From Leucobacter sp. Ag1 (lineage in GTDB: Bacteria; Actinomycetota; Actinomycetes; Actinomycetales; Microbacteriaceae), in the NCBI RefSeq assembly GCF_000980875.1, contig NZ_LAYO01000099.1, positions 1 to 64,000 on the forward strand: a stretch of DNA of 64,000 bases, read 5' to 3'. The notes below the pieces were generated by a model, which made no database searches, was not told the origin of the DNA, and was given only the letters and a program-made list of their open reading frames with translations. Every line of letters begins with the position of its first letter. Position 1 is the first letter of the stretch. The position numbers were made by a program, and so were the translations under genes. Positions 26,937 through 35,978 of this stretch are shown here, piece by piece.

Positions 26937-27096
26937 GCACAAGAATTAACTTTAACCCCGGACTGCACGAAGGGCAAGTCGGGGCACGAAAAGTCGCATC
27001 CCGGGCGTGTCGGAGCTGGTGTGGATAGCGCCCTCGCGGAGCGGATCGTTGCGCATCCTGGTCGCCCGGCGGATCCTCCGCCGCGAAAGGAGACCC

Positions 27097-29556
27097 ATGC
27101 AATTGCCTCCCCGAATACGCGCGGTGCCGCCACCGAGCATCTGTGCTCCCGTTCTCGGCCGGATTCTTCCGGGAAAGGCCGCCACCGTGCTGGCGGTGGG
27201 GACGCTCGTGCTCGCGCTGCTCCTGACGCTCCTGACGATCGACCGAGCTCCCGCGGCGAGGGCGGCGGAAACCGCCGATGTCGTGTCCATCGCGGGTTGG
27301 GAGCTCGGAAACTTCCGGTCGTCGAACGGCGAGATCGTGTACTGCTTGGAGCCCGGGGGCAGGATGCCGGCCGGGGCTCAACGAGAACCGGCGATCGTCA
27401 CCGAGCTTCCTGGCTTCTGGACGACTTCGTTCGATCCGACCGGGTGGTCCGGCGCGGTGTCGAGCGCTGCCGCCGGAGGAGAGGTCATCCGCCGGATGAA
27501 CTACCTGCTGTCGGTGCACGGAGGGACCCGGGAGCCTCGTGCCGCTGCCGCTGTGCAGCTCGCGGTGTGGTTGGTCCGACCGGACCCGGGAACCGACGCT
27601 TGGATGCAGCACCACATCTCCTGGGCCGAAGCGCACGGTGCGGCGGATATCGTCCAACGAGCTCGTGCGCTGGCGAGCGAGGCCGTCGCCAATGCGGTTC
27701 CGGTGCGAGTCGAGGCACCTGGCGCCCTGACTCTTCGCGCGGACGACGGATTCCGCAGCGGCGAGCTCGCGTATCCGAGCGGGACCACCTCGGTCACCAT
27801 TGCCGGCGCCCGATTCGGCGACGGCTCGACGACGAAGGCGATTGCCGGTGGTGCTGCCGGTACGGTCGCCTGGCGAGTGGACCTGCATGCCGAGGAGTGG
27901 GAGCGCAAGCGGGTCGTCACCGCAGAGGGCACGTGGACGCGATCGAGCAGGCAGTGGCCGGATTCGCTGCGCCTGCACCCGCCGACGGTCGATGCTCAGC
28001 AGCGGCTCGGCGCCGGGATCGGGCCCGGTGAAGCCCGAACCGACGGGCGCTTCGAGCCGGCGTCGCTGGAGCACGATGAACGCTTCGAACCGGTGCTGAC
28101 GACACGTGTGCAGCAGATCGACCTGACCCGGGACCGGGATCGCTTCGCGGACACCGTGACGCTCGGGGTCGCCGAAGGGAGCAATCCCTGGCCCTGGCGC
28201 ATGCGGAAGGGGGAGATCGAGCACGCTCCGATTCGTGCGGAGGGCACGGTCTACGGGCCCTTCGCGCAGGCCCCCGCCGAAACGGAACGGGTTCCCGATG
28301 GCGCGCCCGTCGCGGCGCGAGCGGAACTGCTCGCCTCGCGAGGCCCGGGGGAGTACGAGGCCTCTGCGGACTCCGCGCCCGACGAGTCCGGCTACTACGT
28401 CTGGGTCTGGCGAATTCGAGGGGAGCGGCAGCCGGAGAACGTCAGGGCGGTGGGGCTGATCGACCCCGACTACCGGTTCCAGGATCGGTTCGGAATGCCC
28501 GAAGAACAGCATCGCGTGGCCACGGCCCTGCGCTGGGGGACCCGGATCTCGGCGGACGGGCTGAGCTGGGACCGGCGAACGTTCAGCGATCGGGTAACCG
28601 TCGAGCTGCAGCACGGTGTCTGGTTGCGGGACGATGCCGGACAGCGGATTCCCGCGAGGATCCGCCTGACCGCGTACGGGAGCGAGCAGCGCCCAGAGCG
28701 GCGGGCGGAGCCGCCGACGGCCGCCCCGGAACTCGCCACTGCCCTCGTCGAGGTCGGCGGGCCGGGCACGGTCGAGAGCGGACCCATGGAACTCCCGCAC
28801 GGGACCCGCGGCTGGGTGACCGTGCAGGCGTGCCTGCGGCAGGAGGATCAGGACCCTCGCGCGGTCGGCGCGTTCGAAGACTGGTGCGACGACTACGGGG
28901 TCCCCGACGAGACCGCGGAGATCGCACTCCCGAGCATCCGCACCGAGGCGCAGGCGCGAGCGCTCGTCGGCGACGGAATCCGGGATCGGGCGATCGTCGA
29001 AGGGACCGTGCCGGCGGGGACCGAGATCGACTTCACGTTCTACCTGGAACCGAAGGCAGGCGAACCGAAGTTCGATGAGAGCTGGCGACCGAAGCGCGAT
29101 GCGAACGGGACGCTCCTGCGCTGGACTGCCTCCGAACTCGAAACGCTGAGCGCCGAGGCGCGCTGCCTCGCCCAGCCGGTCGGCCGTACTGCCGCGATCT
29201 CGATCTCCGAAGCCGGACGGTTCGACTCTCCGGAGCTCAGCGCCCGCAGCGCTGGCACGGGGTACTGGGTCGAGACGGCCACTGCTCCCGGCGATGAACC
29301 GGGCGCCCCGCGCGTCGAACTGCACCGCGGCGAATGCGGATTGGAAGCCGAACGGACGATCATCGGGACGGAAGCCGAGGAGCCGCCGGCGGTCGTCCAA
29401 CCGGATGCGCTGCCGCGTACGGGCGCCGCTCCCAGTTGGACCGCTGCCGGTGCCGGATCCGCGCTCATCCTGGGAGCGGCGACCCTGATCCTGCGATCCG
29501 TGCGCCGGCGCGGCGGTGTTCGGCGGAGGAGCGATGCGCGTCCGACAGCGCCCTGA
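27097..29556 (+). CDS. LPXTG-anchored surface protein with thioester (TQXA-type) domain
   Basis: An 819-residue secreted, wall-anchored protein. A signal peptide with hydrophobic core lies about 28-45 and is followed by an ARAAE cleavage region. The N-terminal domain carries the two halves of an internal thioester: Cys83 in VYCLEPGG and Gln154 in AVQLAVW. In Gram-positive adhesins these form a Cys-Gln thioester that bonds covalently to host or surface targets. The middle consists of several beta-rich segments of similar length (WGTRISADGLSWDRRTFSD-type modules). The C-terminus has sorting motif LPRTG (772-776), a hydrophobic helix and a basic tail. Start ATG 27097 has GAAAGGAG upstream. No sortase gene is in the window. 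Confidence 0.82.
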   Translation: MQLPPRIRAVPPPSICAPVLGRILPGKAATVLAVGTLVLALLLTLLTIDRAPAARAAETADVVSIAGWELGNFRSSNGEIVYCLEPGGRMPAGAQREPAIVTELPGFWTTSFDPTGWSGAVSSAAAGGEVIRRMNYLLSVHGGTREPRAAAAVQLAVWLVRPDPGTDAWMQHHISWAEAHGAADIVQRARALASEAVANAVPVRVEAPGALTLRADDGFRSGELAYPSGTTSVTIAGARFGDGSTTKAIAGGAAGTVAWRVDLHAEEWERKRVVTAEGTWTRSSRQWPDSLRLHPPTVDAQQRLGAGIGPGEARTDGRFEPASLEHDERFEPVLTTRVQQIDLTRDRDRFADTVTLGVAEGSNPWPWRMRKGEIEHAPIRAEGTVYGPFAQAPAETERVPDGAPVAARAELLASRGPGEYEASADSAPDESGYYVWVWRIRGERQPENVRAVGLIDPDYRFQDRFGMPEEQHRVATALRWGTRISADGLSWDRRTFSDRVTVELQHGVWLRDDAGQRIPARIRLTAYGSEQRPERRAEPPTAAPELATALVEVGGPGTVESGPMELPHGTRGWVTVQACLRQEDQDPRAVGAFEDWCDDYGVPDETAEIALPSIRTEAQARALVGDGIRDRAIVEGTVPAGTEIDFTFYLEPKAGEPKFDESWRPKRDANGTLLRWTASELETLSAEARCLAQPVGRTAAISISEAGRFDSPELSARSAGTGYWVETATAPGDEPGAPRVELHRGECGLEAERTIIGTEAEEPPAVVQPDALPRTGAAPSWTAAGAGSALILGAATLILRSVRRRGGVRRRSDARPTAP

Positions 29557-29824
29557 GTGGCTCCGGAGTCGAGCCCCGCGGGCCGGAATCGGTCCGGATC
29601 CCGAGACCCGATGAGCGAGGCCAGCGAGGCCAGTGCGGACGGGCGCCGGTGCGAGCGGAAGCTCCGCCCGGCGCCCGTCAGGGCCGGATTTCCGGTCCTG
29701 GAATCCGGTCCTGGAATCCGGCCCGAGCCCGGTGCCGAGCCGTTCGGGGCGGTTATGGAGCATGCACAAGTCAATTTCATAGGATTGGTGGGCAGTCTGG
29801 GTGCATCGAGAAGGGAACCCCCAA

Positions 29825-31558
29825 ATGAGTACGACTCCTGAACACGAGCCCGCACAGACTCCGTCCGGGCAAACACCGCAGGGCAGCGTGCCGCAGGTGC
29901 CCGCACCGGGCGCACCGAACGAGGCGACGGCAGCGCAGCCGACCGCACCCGAGCAGCAGGCGCAGCCCGTCGAGCAGGTGCCCGCGGCCGAGCCGCAGCA
30001 GGCGCTCCCGCAGGCCACCCAGCCGACCGTGCAGCTCCCCGAGACCCTGCCTCAGCAGCCCGTCGCCCAGCACTACGGCGTCCCCGCGGCGCAGACGTAC
30101 CCGCAGGGTGCGCCGGCCGCCGCTCCGTACCCGGGCGCAGCCGGCGCGTACGCCGCGCAGCCCGAAGGGCAGCACGAGTTCGCTCAGCAGCCCGGCGCAG
30201 CCTTCGGCCAGGCGCCCGAGTACGCATCCGGGCAGCATGCCGCGCCTCAGGCCGTCGCCGCTCCCCAGCAGGGCCGCGGACGCAGCGGTGCACTGCTCGC
30301 CGGGCTCGCGATTGGAGCGCTCGTGGGCGGTCTCGTCGGCGGCGGAGCCGCAGCGGTCGTGGCAGCGAATTCGAACGACTCGGCCAGCACGAGCAGCCAC
30401 GGTGGAACCCTCACCCTCAAGAATGGGAGCACCGCGACCAACGTCTCCGGCGTCGCCGCGGTGGCGACCCCGAGCGTCGTGACGCTGGAAGTCTCCGGCA
30501 GTTCCTCGCAGGGATCCGGTTCCGGTGTCGTCTACCGCGCCGACGGCTACATCATCACGAACGCGCACGTCGTCACGCTCGACGGCGCGGCCGGCAAGAA
30601 CCCCACGATCCGCGTCATGACCAGCGATGGTCGGATCCTCGCGGGCAAGACCGTCGGCGTCGATCCCTACGCGGACCTCGCGGTCGTGAAGGTCGAAGCC
30701 ACCGACCTGACCCCGATCAAGGTGGCCGACTCCGACAAGCTCAACGTCGGCGACATGACGGTCGCGATCGGCGCCCCGCTGAACCTCGCGAGCACCGTGA
30801 CCAGCGGCGTGATCAGCGCGCTCAACCGAGGCATCTCCGTCGGCAGCCCGCTCATCCCCGACAACACGCAGTCCCCGGATCAGGGCGGCGGATCCGATAG
30901 CAACGGCGGATCCGGCAGCAACGGCGGATCGAACGACGGGAACGGTTTCCCCTGGGACTTCCGATTCCAGGATCCGGGCCAGGGCGGCAGCAACGGCGGG
31001 TCCGGCAGCAACGGCGGATCGAACGGCGGGCAGCAGAGCCAGCAGCAGTCCTCCGGCGGGACGGTGACCCTCCCGGTCATCCAGACCGACGCCTCGATCA
31101 ACCCCGGCAACTCCGGCGGCGCGCTCCTGAACGGAGACGGACAGCTGATCGGCATCAACGTGGCCATCGCCTCGAACGGCAGCGACCAGCAGACCGCCGG
31201 CAGCGTGGGCCTCGGCTTCGCCATCCCGTCGAACCTGGTCACCCGCGTCGCCGACGCGCTCATCGACGGCAAGCAGCCGAGCCACGGCCTGCTCGGAGCG
31301 TCGGTGTCCGACCCCTCTGGCGACGCGAGCCACGCCGGCGGGCTGGTCCGCTCCGTCGAAAGCGGCAGCGCGGCCGACAAGGCCGGCCTCAAGGCCGGGG
31401 ACATCATCACCTCCGTCGGCGGCGTCCCCGCCTCGTCCGGAACCTCCGTGTCCGGCCTGATCCGCATGCACGAGGGCGGAAGCAAGGTCAAGCTCGAGTA
31501 CATCCGCAACGGGAAGACCGAGGAGACCACCGCGACGCTCGGCACGCTCAAGTACTGA
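29825..31558 (+). CDS. HtrA/DegP-like trypsin-type serine protease with PDZ domain
   Basis: A 577-residue membrane-anchored protease. Residues 1-150 are a cytoplasmic Pro/Gln/Ala-rich region, followed by a glycine-rich membrane helix (about 158-182). The trypsin-like domain has His248 (ITNAHVV), Asp284 (YADLAVVKV) and Ser430 (NPGNSGGAL). A PDZ domain lies at about 490-570 (AGLKAGDIITSVGGVP). Between Asp and Ser is an unusual low-complexity insert of Gly/Ser/Asn/Gln repeats (about 355-415). ATG 29825 is preferred over a GTG-type start 24 nt upstream because AAGGGA lies before it. HtrA proteins clear misfolded extracytoplasmic proteins. A terminator follows. Confidence 0.9.
   Translation: MSTTPEHEPAQTPSGQTPQGSVPQVPAPGAPNEATAAQPTAPEQQAQPVEQVPAAEPQQALPQATQPTVQLPETLPQQPVAQHYGVPAAQTYPQGAPAAAPYPGAAGAYAAQPEGQHEFAQQPGAAFGQAPEYASGQHAAPQAVAAPQQGRGRSGALLAGLAIGALVGGLVGGGAAAVVAANSNDSASTSSHGGTLTLKNGSTATNVSGVAAVATPSVVTLEVSGSSSQGSGSGVVYRADGYIITNAHVVTLDGAAGKNPTIRVMTSDGRILAGKTVGVDPYADLAVVKVEATDLTPIKVADSDKLNVGDMTVAIGAPLNLASTVTSGVISALNRGISVGSPLIPDNTQSPDQGGGSDSNGGSGSNGGSNDGNGFPWDFRFQDPGQGGSNGGSGSNGGSNGGQQSQQQSSGGTVTLPVIQTDASINPGNSGGALLNGDGQLIGINVAIASNGSDQQTAGSVGLGFAIPSNLVTRVADALIDGKQPSHGLLGASVSDPSGDASHAGGLVRSVESGSAADKAGLKAGDIITSVGGVPASSGTSVSGLIRMHEGGSKVKLEYIRNGKTEETTATLGTLKY
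30890..31050. repeat. Gly/Ser/Asn-coding imperfect repeats inside the HtrA gene
   Basis: GGCGGATCCGGCAGCAACGG-type units recur at several points, coding for GGSGSNGGSN repeats on both sides of a short FPWDFRFQDP island. Confidence 0.7.
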
Positions 31559-31593
31559 GCCCGCCACCGTGCACGCGGAACCCGACTCGAACG

Positions 31594-31624
31594 AGGGGGC
31601 GGTCGCACCGAGCGACCGCCCCTT
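31594..31624 (+). terminator. Terminator after the HtrA gene
   Basis: GGGGCGGTCGC pairs with GCGACCGCCCC around loop ACCGA, an 11-bp GC-rich stem extended by two weaker pairs. It separates the HtrA gene from the glycopolymer genes. Confidence 0.8.
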
Positions 31625-31670
31625 CGGTGTGCACCGGGCGCACGGAAGGATCGCGGGTGCAGCGGACGGC

Positions 31671-31676
31671 TAGAGT
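31671..31676 (+). promoter_or_regulatory. -10 element of leaderless promoter for the glycerophosphotransferase gene
   Basis: TAGAGT, then 7 nt, then ATG 31684. The GGAG in the spacer is too close to the start to act as a Shine-Dalgarno. Confidence 0.45.
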
Positions 31677-31683
31677 GGAGCAG

Positions 31684-34080
31684 ATGAGCAGCGGTGGATT
31701 CGGCTTCGCGAGGGGCAACCTCGAGAAGATGCTCGCGATACCCAAGTACGCGAGCTCGCTCCTGCTCTCCTGGTTCATCCCGCGCATCGCCTCCCTCTGG
31801 GTGTTCGGCAGCGGTATCGGCGTCGGCGAGGGCGCACTCGCGCTCGCCCGCGAACTCCGACGCACCGACCCGACCGCGCGGATCGTCTGGCTCGTCGCCG
31901 ACGACACCGAAGCCGCGCTCGCCGAAGCCGAGGGCTTCCAGCCCGTGCCTCGACGAGGACGCCGGGGATTCTGGGCCACGCTCCGTGCCGGCCGCATCGT
32001 CGTGACCCACGGGCTCGGCGACGCCAACCGATTCGGCGTGTTCGGTGGACGCATCATCCAGCTCTGGCACGGCGCCCCGCTGAAGCGACTCCACCTCGAC
32101 TCGCCGGTGACGACCAGGATCGGAGGACCCGCGCCGGTCCGGATCCTGCTCCGCCGCATGTACGAGGCGGGAGCGAAACAGGTGGCGATCTACGTCGCGG
32201 GCTCGATCGAATCCGCCGAACGGCTCCGCTCGGCGTTCCGCGTCGATCCCGGCCGCGTGCAGGTGCTCGGCGATCCCCGGGACGACGCGCTCGCCGAGCA
32301 GCGCAGGAACCCCGCGGCAGCGGCCGACGCACGAGCACGGGTGCTCGCCCTGCTGCGGGACGTGCGCGCAGAGAACGACGCCGACGGCGCTGTCGACGCC
32401 GACCTCTCCGGCCAGTTGGTGCTCTACGCGCCGACCTGGCGGGACGGCGAACCGGATCCCGCGATCCCCGACGATTCGGAACTCGCCGCGATCCGGCAGA
32501 CGCTCGAACGTCTCGGCGCGCGCCTCGTGATCCGCTCACACCCCCTCGGCGCCGGTGCCTACGCCGATGCGCTGGGCGGGCGGATACACGAGCTCGGAGC
32601 GGATCGCGTCCGCGACATCACGCCGCTCCTCGGCGCCTTCGACGCGGTCATCACCGACTACTCCTCGATCGCGATCGACTTCTCGTTGCTCTCGCGCCCC
32701 ATCGTCTGGTTCGCGCCGGACCTGGAGGCGTACGCCGCGACCCGCGGACTCTACGAGCCGCTCGAGGTCACCTCGAGCGGCCGCGTCGAACGGAGCTGGA
32801 GCGAGGCGCTCGAGCGGCTCGCCGAAGTGCTTCCCGAGAACGCCCCGGCGCGGCGCGGCGCGGTCGCCGCGAGCCGCGCGCTCGCCGAACGATTCCACGC
32901 GCACCCCGAGGGCGGCGCGGCAGCGCGGGTGCTCGCCGCCGCACTCCGGCTCTCGGCGAGCGACGCCGAGCGGATCCCCGACGGCGCGGTGTTCTTCGAG
33001 AGCTTCTACGGCCGTCAGGTCACCTGCAATCCGCTCGCTCTGGACCGCGAGATCGCGATCCGCTTCCCGGAGGCGCCGCGCTACTGGAGCGTCACGAGCG
33101 AACGGCAGGCGGTCCCCGCGGGAGCGACGCCGCTCCTCGTCGGATCCGCCGACTGGTTCGCCGCCCGCCGTCGCTCGCGCCTGCTCGTGGTCAACGACTG
33201 GCTGCGCTTCCGGTTCCGGCGCGGACGCCATCAGACCGTGCTCCAGACCTGGCACGGCACCATGCTGAAGCATCTCGCGCTCGGGCGCCCGAACGTCTCC
33301 CTCCGTACCCGCATCGCGATCCGGCGCGAAAGCCGCCGGTGGAGCATGATGCTGTCGCAGAACCCGCACTCGACCGAGCAGTTCCGCGAAAGCTACGCCT
33401 TCCGCGGCGAGATCCTCGAATCGGGCTATCCGCGCGACGACCGGCTCGCCGCGTCCGTCGCGGGTGGCGCGAGGATCCCGGTGGCGGTGGATCGGGCCCG
33501 CCGCGAGCTCGGCATCGACGCGGGCGTACGCGTGCTGGTCTACGCGCCGACCTGGCGCGACTCGGGCTCCGCGCTCGTCGACGAGCTGGACGTGCGCGCG
33601 CTGGCCGACGACCTCGGCACGGGGTGGATCGTGGCCGCCCGGGGGCACACCCGGACGCACGGCTTCGGCCGCTACGGGGTCGAGCATCCCCGCGTGCTCG
33701 ACGTCTCGCGGCACCCCGACGTCAACGATGTGCTGCTGGCCGCCGACCTGCTGGTCACCGACTACTCGTCGCTCATGTTCGACGCGGCCGTCGCACGGGT
33801 TCCGATGGCGTTCTTCGTGCCGGACCTCGCGTCCTACCGGGACCGGGAGCGCGGCTTCACCTTCGACTTCGAGGCGCAGGCCCCGGGGCCGCTGCTCACG
33901 CGGAGGGACGAGGTCGCAGAATGCGCCCGCGAGATCGAGGCCGAAGGCCCCGACACCGACTGGGTGCGGGGCGTGGACGAACGCTACGAGAACTGGTGCG
34001 CGACCTTCGTACCGCACGACGACGGAGCGGCGGCGGCGCGGGTCGTCGACGCCCTCGTCCAGCGGGCTGCGCTGGGCTGA
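31684..34080 (+). CDS. Double-domain CDP-glycerol:glycerophosphotransferase family protein
   Basis: A 798-residue protein with two tandem copies of the TagF-like (Glyphos_transf) domain, which transfers polyol phosphates during wall teichoic acid synthesis. Copy one (about 1-420) has QLWHGAPLKRLH, VYAPTWRDGE-type, RSHPLGAGAYAD and ITDYSSIAIDF. Copy two (about 430-798) has QTWHGTMLKHLALG, VYAPTWRDSG, AARGHTRTHGFGRYG and VTDYSSLMFDA. Both retain the acceptor/phosphate-binding His and the DYSS motif, so both may be active. ATG 31684 is supported by TAGAGT 7 nt upstream. It is followed convergently by a glycosyltransferase and the TagGH-type exporter. The exact polyol is unknown. Confidence 0.86.
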   Translation: MSSGGFGFARGNLEKMLAIPKYASSLLLSWFIPRIASLWVFGSGIGVGEGALALARELRRTDPTARIVWLVADDTEAALAEAEGFQPVPRRGRRGFWATLRAGRIVVTHGLGDANRFGVFGGRIIQLWHGAPLKRLHLDSPVTTRIGGPAPVRILLRRMYEAGAKQVAIYVAGSIESAERLRSAFRVDPGRVQVLGDPRDDALAEQRRNPAAAADARARVLALLRDVRAENDADGAVDADLSGQLVLYAPTWRDGEPDPAIPDDSELAAIRQTLERLGARLVIRSHPLGAGAYADALGGRIHELGADRVRDITPLLGAFDAVITDYSSIAIDFSLLSRPIVWFAPDLEAYAATRGLYEPLEVTSSGRVERSWSEALERLAEVLPENAPARRGAVAASRALAERFHAHPEGGAAARVLAAALRLSASDAERIPDGAVFFESFYGRQVTCNPLALDREIAIRFPEAPRYWSVTSERQAVPAGATPLLVGSADWFAARRRSRLLVVNDWLRFRFRRGRHQTVLQTWHGTMLKHLALGRPNVSLRTRIAIRRESRRWSMMLSQNPHSTEQFRESYAFRGEILESGYPRDDRLAASVAGGARIPVAVDRARRELGIDAGVRVLVYAPTWRDSGSALVDELDVRALADDLGTGWIVAARGHTRTHGFGRYGVEHPRVLDVSRHPDVNDVLLAADLLVTDYSSLMFDAAVARVPMAFFVPDLASYRDRERGFTFDFEAQAPGPLLTRRDEVAECAREIEAEGPDTDWVRGVDERYENWCATFVPHDDGAAAARVVDALVQRAALG

Positions 34081-34116
34081 TCCGGCCGGACACGTCGGCG
34101 GAACGACCCGCCGCGG

Positions 34117-35166
34117 CTATTCGGTGCGCGACCGGTCAACCGTTCGGCCGCCGCCGAACAGGATCCCCTTGAGGAACCCGGCACCCCAGCTGAAGTGCAT
34201 CGTCACCAGGGTGCGGAACGAGAGCATGCGATCGCGGATCCCGCGCTGCTCGGGCATGCGCGCGATGCCGAGCAGCACTCCCGCGAGGTAGCCCAGGGTG
34301 CCGAGGTGCAGCGCCGACCAGAGCGACCACCAGGGGAGCACCCCGCAGCACTGGAGCACGAGGACGGCGAGATCCACCGTCACTCCCAGCACCAGGGCCC
34401 CGGGAACGAAGAAGCGCCACGGGTTGGCCCTGCCGTACCTGCGGACGAGCACCGCGCGCCAGGCGCCGGTCGCGAAGAACTGCCGCGCGAGCGCGTCGAA
34501 GCTCGCTCGCGGCCAGTAGGTCACCTGCAGGCGCGGATCGAACCAGATGCGACCGCCGGTCCGGCGGATCCGCAGGTTCAGCTCCCAGTCCTCGCCGCGG
34601 CGGATCCCCGGATCGAAGCCTCCCGCTCGTTCGATGGCGTCGCGCCGGAACACGCCGAGGTAGGCGGACTCGGCGGGTCCGGGCACCCCGTCGCCGTGGT
34701 AGGCGCCTCCGCCGAGACCGAATGGGCTGTTGTAGCCGCGGGCGATCGCGCTCTGCACCGCGCCGCGGCCGGCTGCGCGCATGATGCCGCCGACGTTGTC
34801 GGCGTCCTGCTCGCGGAGGGACTCGATGCCCCGTGCGGCGTAGTCGGGCGTGAGCTCGGAGTGCGCGTCCACGCGGATCACGACCGGATGGCGGCTCGCA
34901 GCGATGGCGAGGTTCAGCGCGACGGGGATGTCCCGATCGGGGTTGTCGACGAGCCGCACGCGAGGATCCTCGGCCGCGAGTCGACGGGCGATCTCCGTCG
35001 TCCCGTCCGTCGACGGGCCCAGAGCGAGGATGATCTCCTTCTCGCCCGGATACTCCTGCGCCAGCACGGTGCGCACCGCGGGCTCGAGGTACTCGGCCTC
35101 GTTGAGCACGGGCATGATGAAGCTCACCGCGGGCAGGGCGGGAAGCTCGAGTCGGGGAGAAGTCAC
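34117..35166 (-). CDS. Glycosyltransferase family 2, membrane-associated
   Basis: A 349-residue GT-A fold enzyme. The N-terminal nucleotide-sugar domain has VSFIMPVLNEAEYLE, the substrate DxD-like motif RVDAHSEL (about residues 95-102), and the acceptor/base motif RRGEDWELNLR (about 190). Two or three hydrophobic helices fill residues 245-310 (VLGVTVDLAVLVLQCCGVL and the following LGTLGYLAGVLLG), suggesting a membrane-bound enzyme that elongates a lipid-linked polymer. It ends 36 nt from the convergent glycerophosphotransferase gene and lies just downstream of the TagGH-type exporter on the same strand, so it is probably part of that operon. Sugar specificity is unknown. Confidence 0.86.
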   Translation of the reverse strand: MTSPRLELPALPAVSFIMPVLNEAEYLEPAVRTVLAQEYPGEKEIILALGPSTDGTTEIARRLAAEDPRVRLVDNPDRDIPVALNLAIAASRHPVVIRVDAHSELTPDYAARGIESLREQDADNVGGIMRAAGRGAVQSAIARGYNSPFGLGGGAYHGDGVPGPAESAYLGVFRRDAIERAGGFDPGIRRGEDWELNLRIRRTGGRIWFDPRLQVTYWPRASFDALARQFFATGAWRAVLVRRYGRANPWRFFVPGALVLGVTVDLAVLVLQCCGVLPWWSLWSALHLGTLGYLAGVLLGIARMPEQRGIRDRMLSFRTLVTMHFSWGAGFLKGILFGGGRTVDRSRTE

Positions 35167-35230
35167 CCGTCGATCCTCGCACGCGCCGTGCGCGCTTCGC
35201 TGGTGGATCGCTCGTCGCCTCCGCTCGGAA

Positions 35231-35977
35231 TCATGCCGGATGATCCTCGTTGTAGCGCTTCAGGACCTCGTCGATCGGGCCGTCGAGCCGGAGCGCGCCG
35301 CGGTCGAGATAGAGCCCGCGCGAGCAGAAGCGGCGCAGATCCCGTTCGCTGTGCGAGACGAGGAAGAGCGTCTTCCCCTCGGCGAGCAGCGCGTCGATGC
35401 GTCGGTAGCACTTCTCGCGGAATGCGCGGTCGCCGACGGCGAGCACCTCGTCGACGAGCAGCACTGGTTCGTCGAGCTGCGAGATGAGCGAGAACGCAAC
35501 GCGCACCTGCATGCCGCTGGACAGATGCTTGTAGGGCGTATCGAGCACGTCCGCGGCGCCGGCGAAATCGATGATGTCGTCGAAGCGGTCCGCGATCTCG
35601 CTGCGGCTGAGCCCGTGCAGGCCGGCGGTCAGGTGCAGGTTGTCGCGGACGGTGAGGTCCCCGACGAACCCTCCGGTGATCTCGATGAGGGGTGCGACTC
35701 CGCCGTTCACGGTGACGCGTCCCTCGTCGGGCAGGAGAACGCCCGCGACGAGCTTGAGCAGGGTCGATTTCCCCTGGCCGTTGCGGCCGACGACGCCGAT
35801 CGCCTCGCCCGCGCGCACGGTGAAGGAGACATCGCGCAGCGCCCAGAACTCGCTCGGGGCGCTCCGGCGGGAACCGCCGGAGAGGAGGTCCTTGAAGCTG
35901 CGCCGGGCACCGCGATTGCGTCGGAAGCGGACGCCGAGATTCGACGCGACGATGATGGGGGAGTCCGTGGCGGTCAC
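35231..35977 (-). CDS. ABC transporter ATP-binding protein, polysaccharide/teichoic acid export (TagH type)
   Basis: A 248-residue ATPase of the TagH/KpsT/Wzt export family. Walker A is VVGRNGQGKST (about residues 60-70), and the signature LSSGMQVRVAFS replaces the usual LSGGQ, as is typical of this family. Walker B reads PVLLVDEVLAVGD, and the H-loop is LVSHSERDL. Before the first strand is a family-specific insert (RRSFKDLLSGG). It has no C-terminal carbohydrate-binding domain. GTG 35977 lies 1 nt after the stop of the permease gene, so the two are co-translated. Confidence 0.9.
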   Translation of the reverse strand: MTATDSPIIVASNLGVRFRRNRGARRSFKDLLSGGSRRSAPSEFWALRDVSFTVRAGEAIGVVGRNGQGKSTLLKLVAGVLLPDEGRVTVNGGVAPLIEITGGFVGDLTVRDNLHLTAGLHGLSRSEIADRFDDIIDFAGAADVLDTPYKHLSSGMQVRVAFSLISQLDEPVLLVDEVLAVGDRAFREKCYRRIDALLAEGKTLFLVSHSERDLRRFCSRGLYLDRGALRLDGPIDEVLKRYNEDHPA

Positions 35978-35978
35978 G

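Noticed and set aside
29690-29720. Direct repeat GGTCCTGGAATCC before the HtrA gene
   Set aside because: Two copies only, in an intergenic region, with no flanking inverted repeat or target duplication. It is not an insertion sequence or attachment site.
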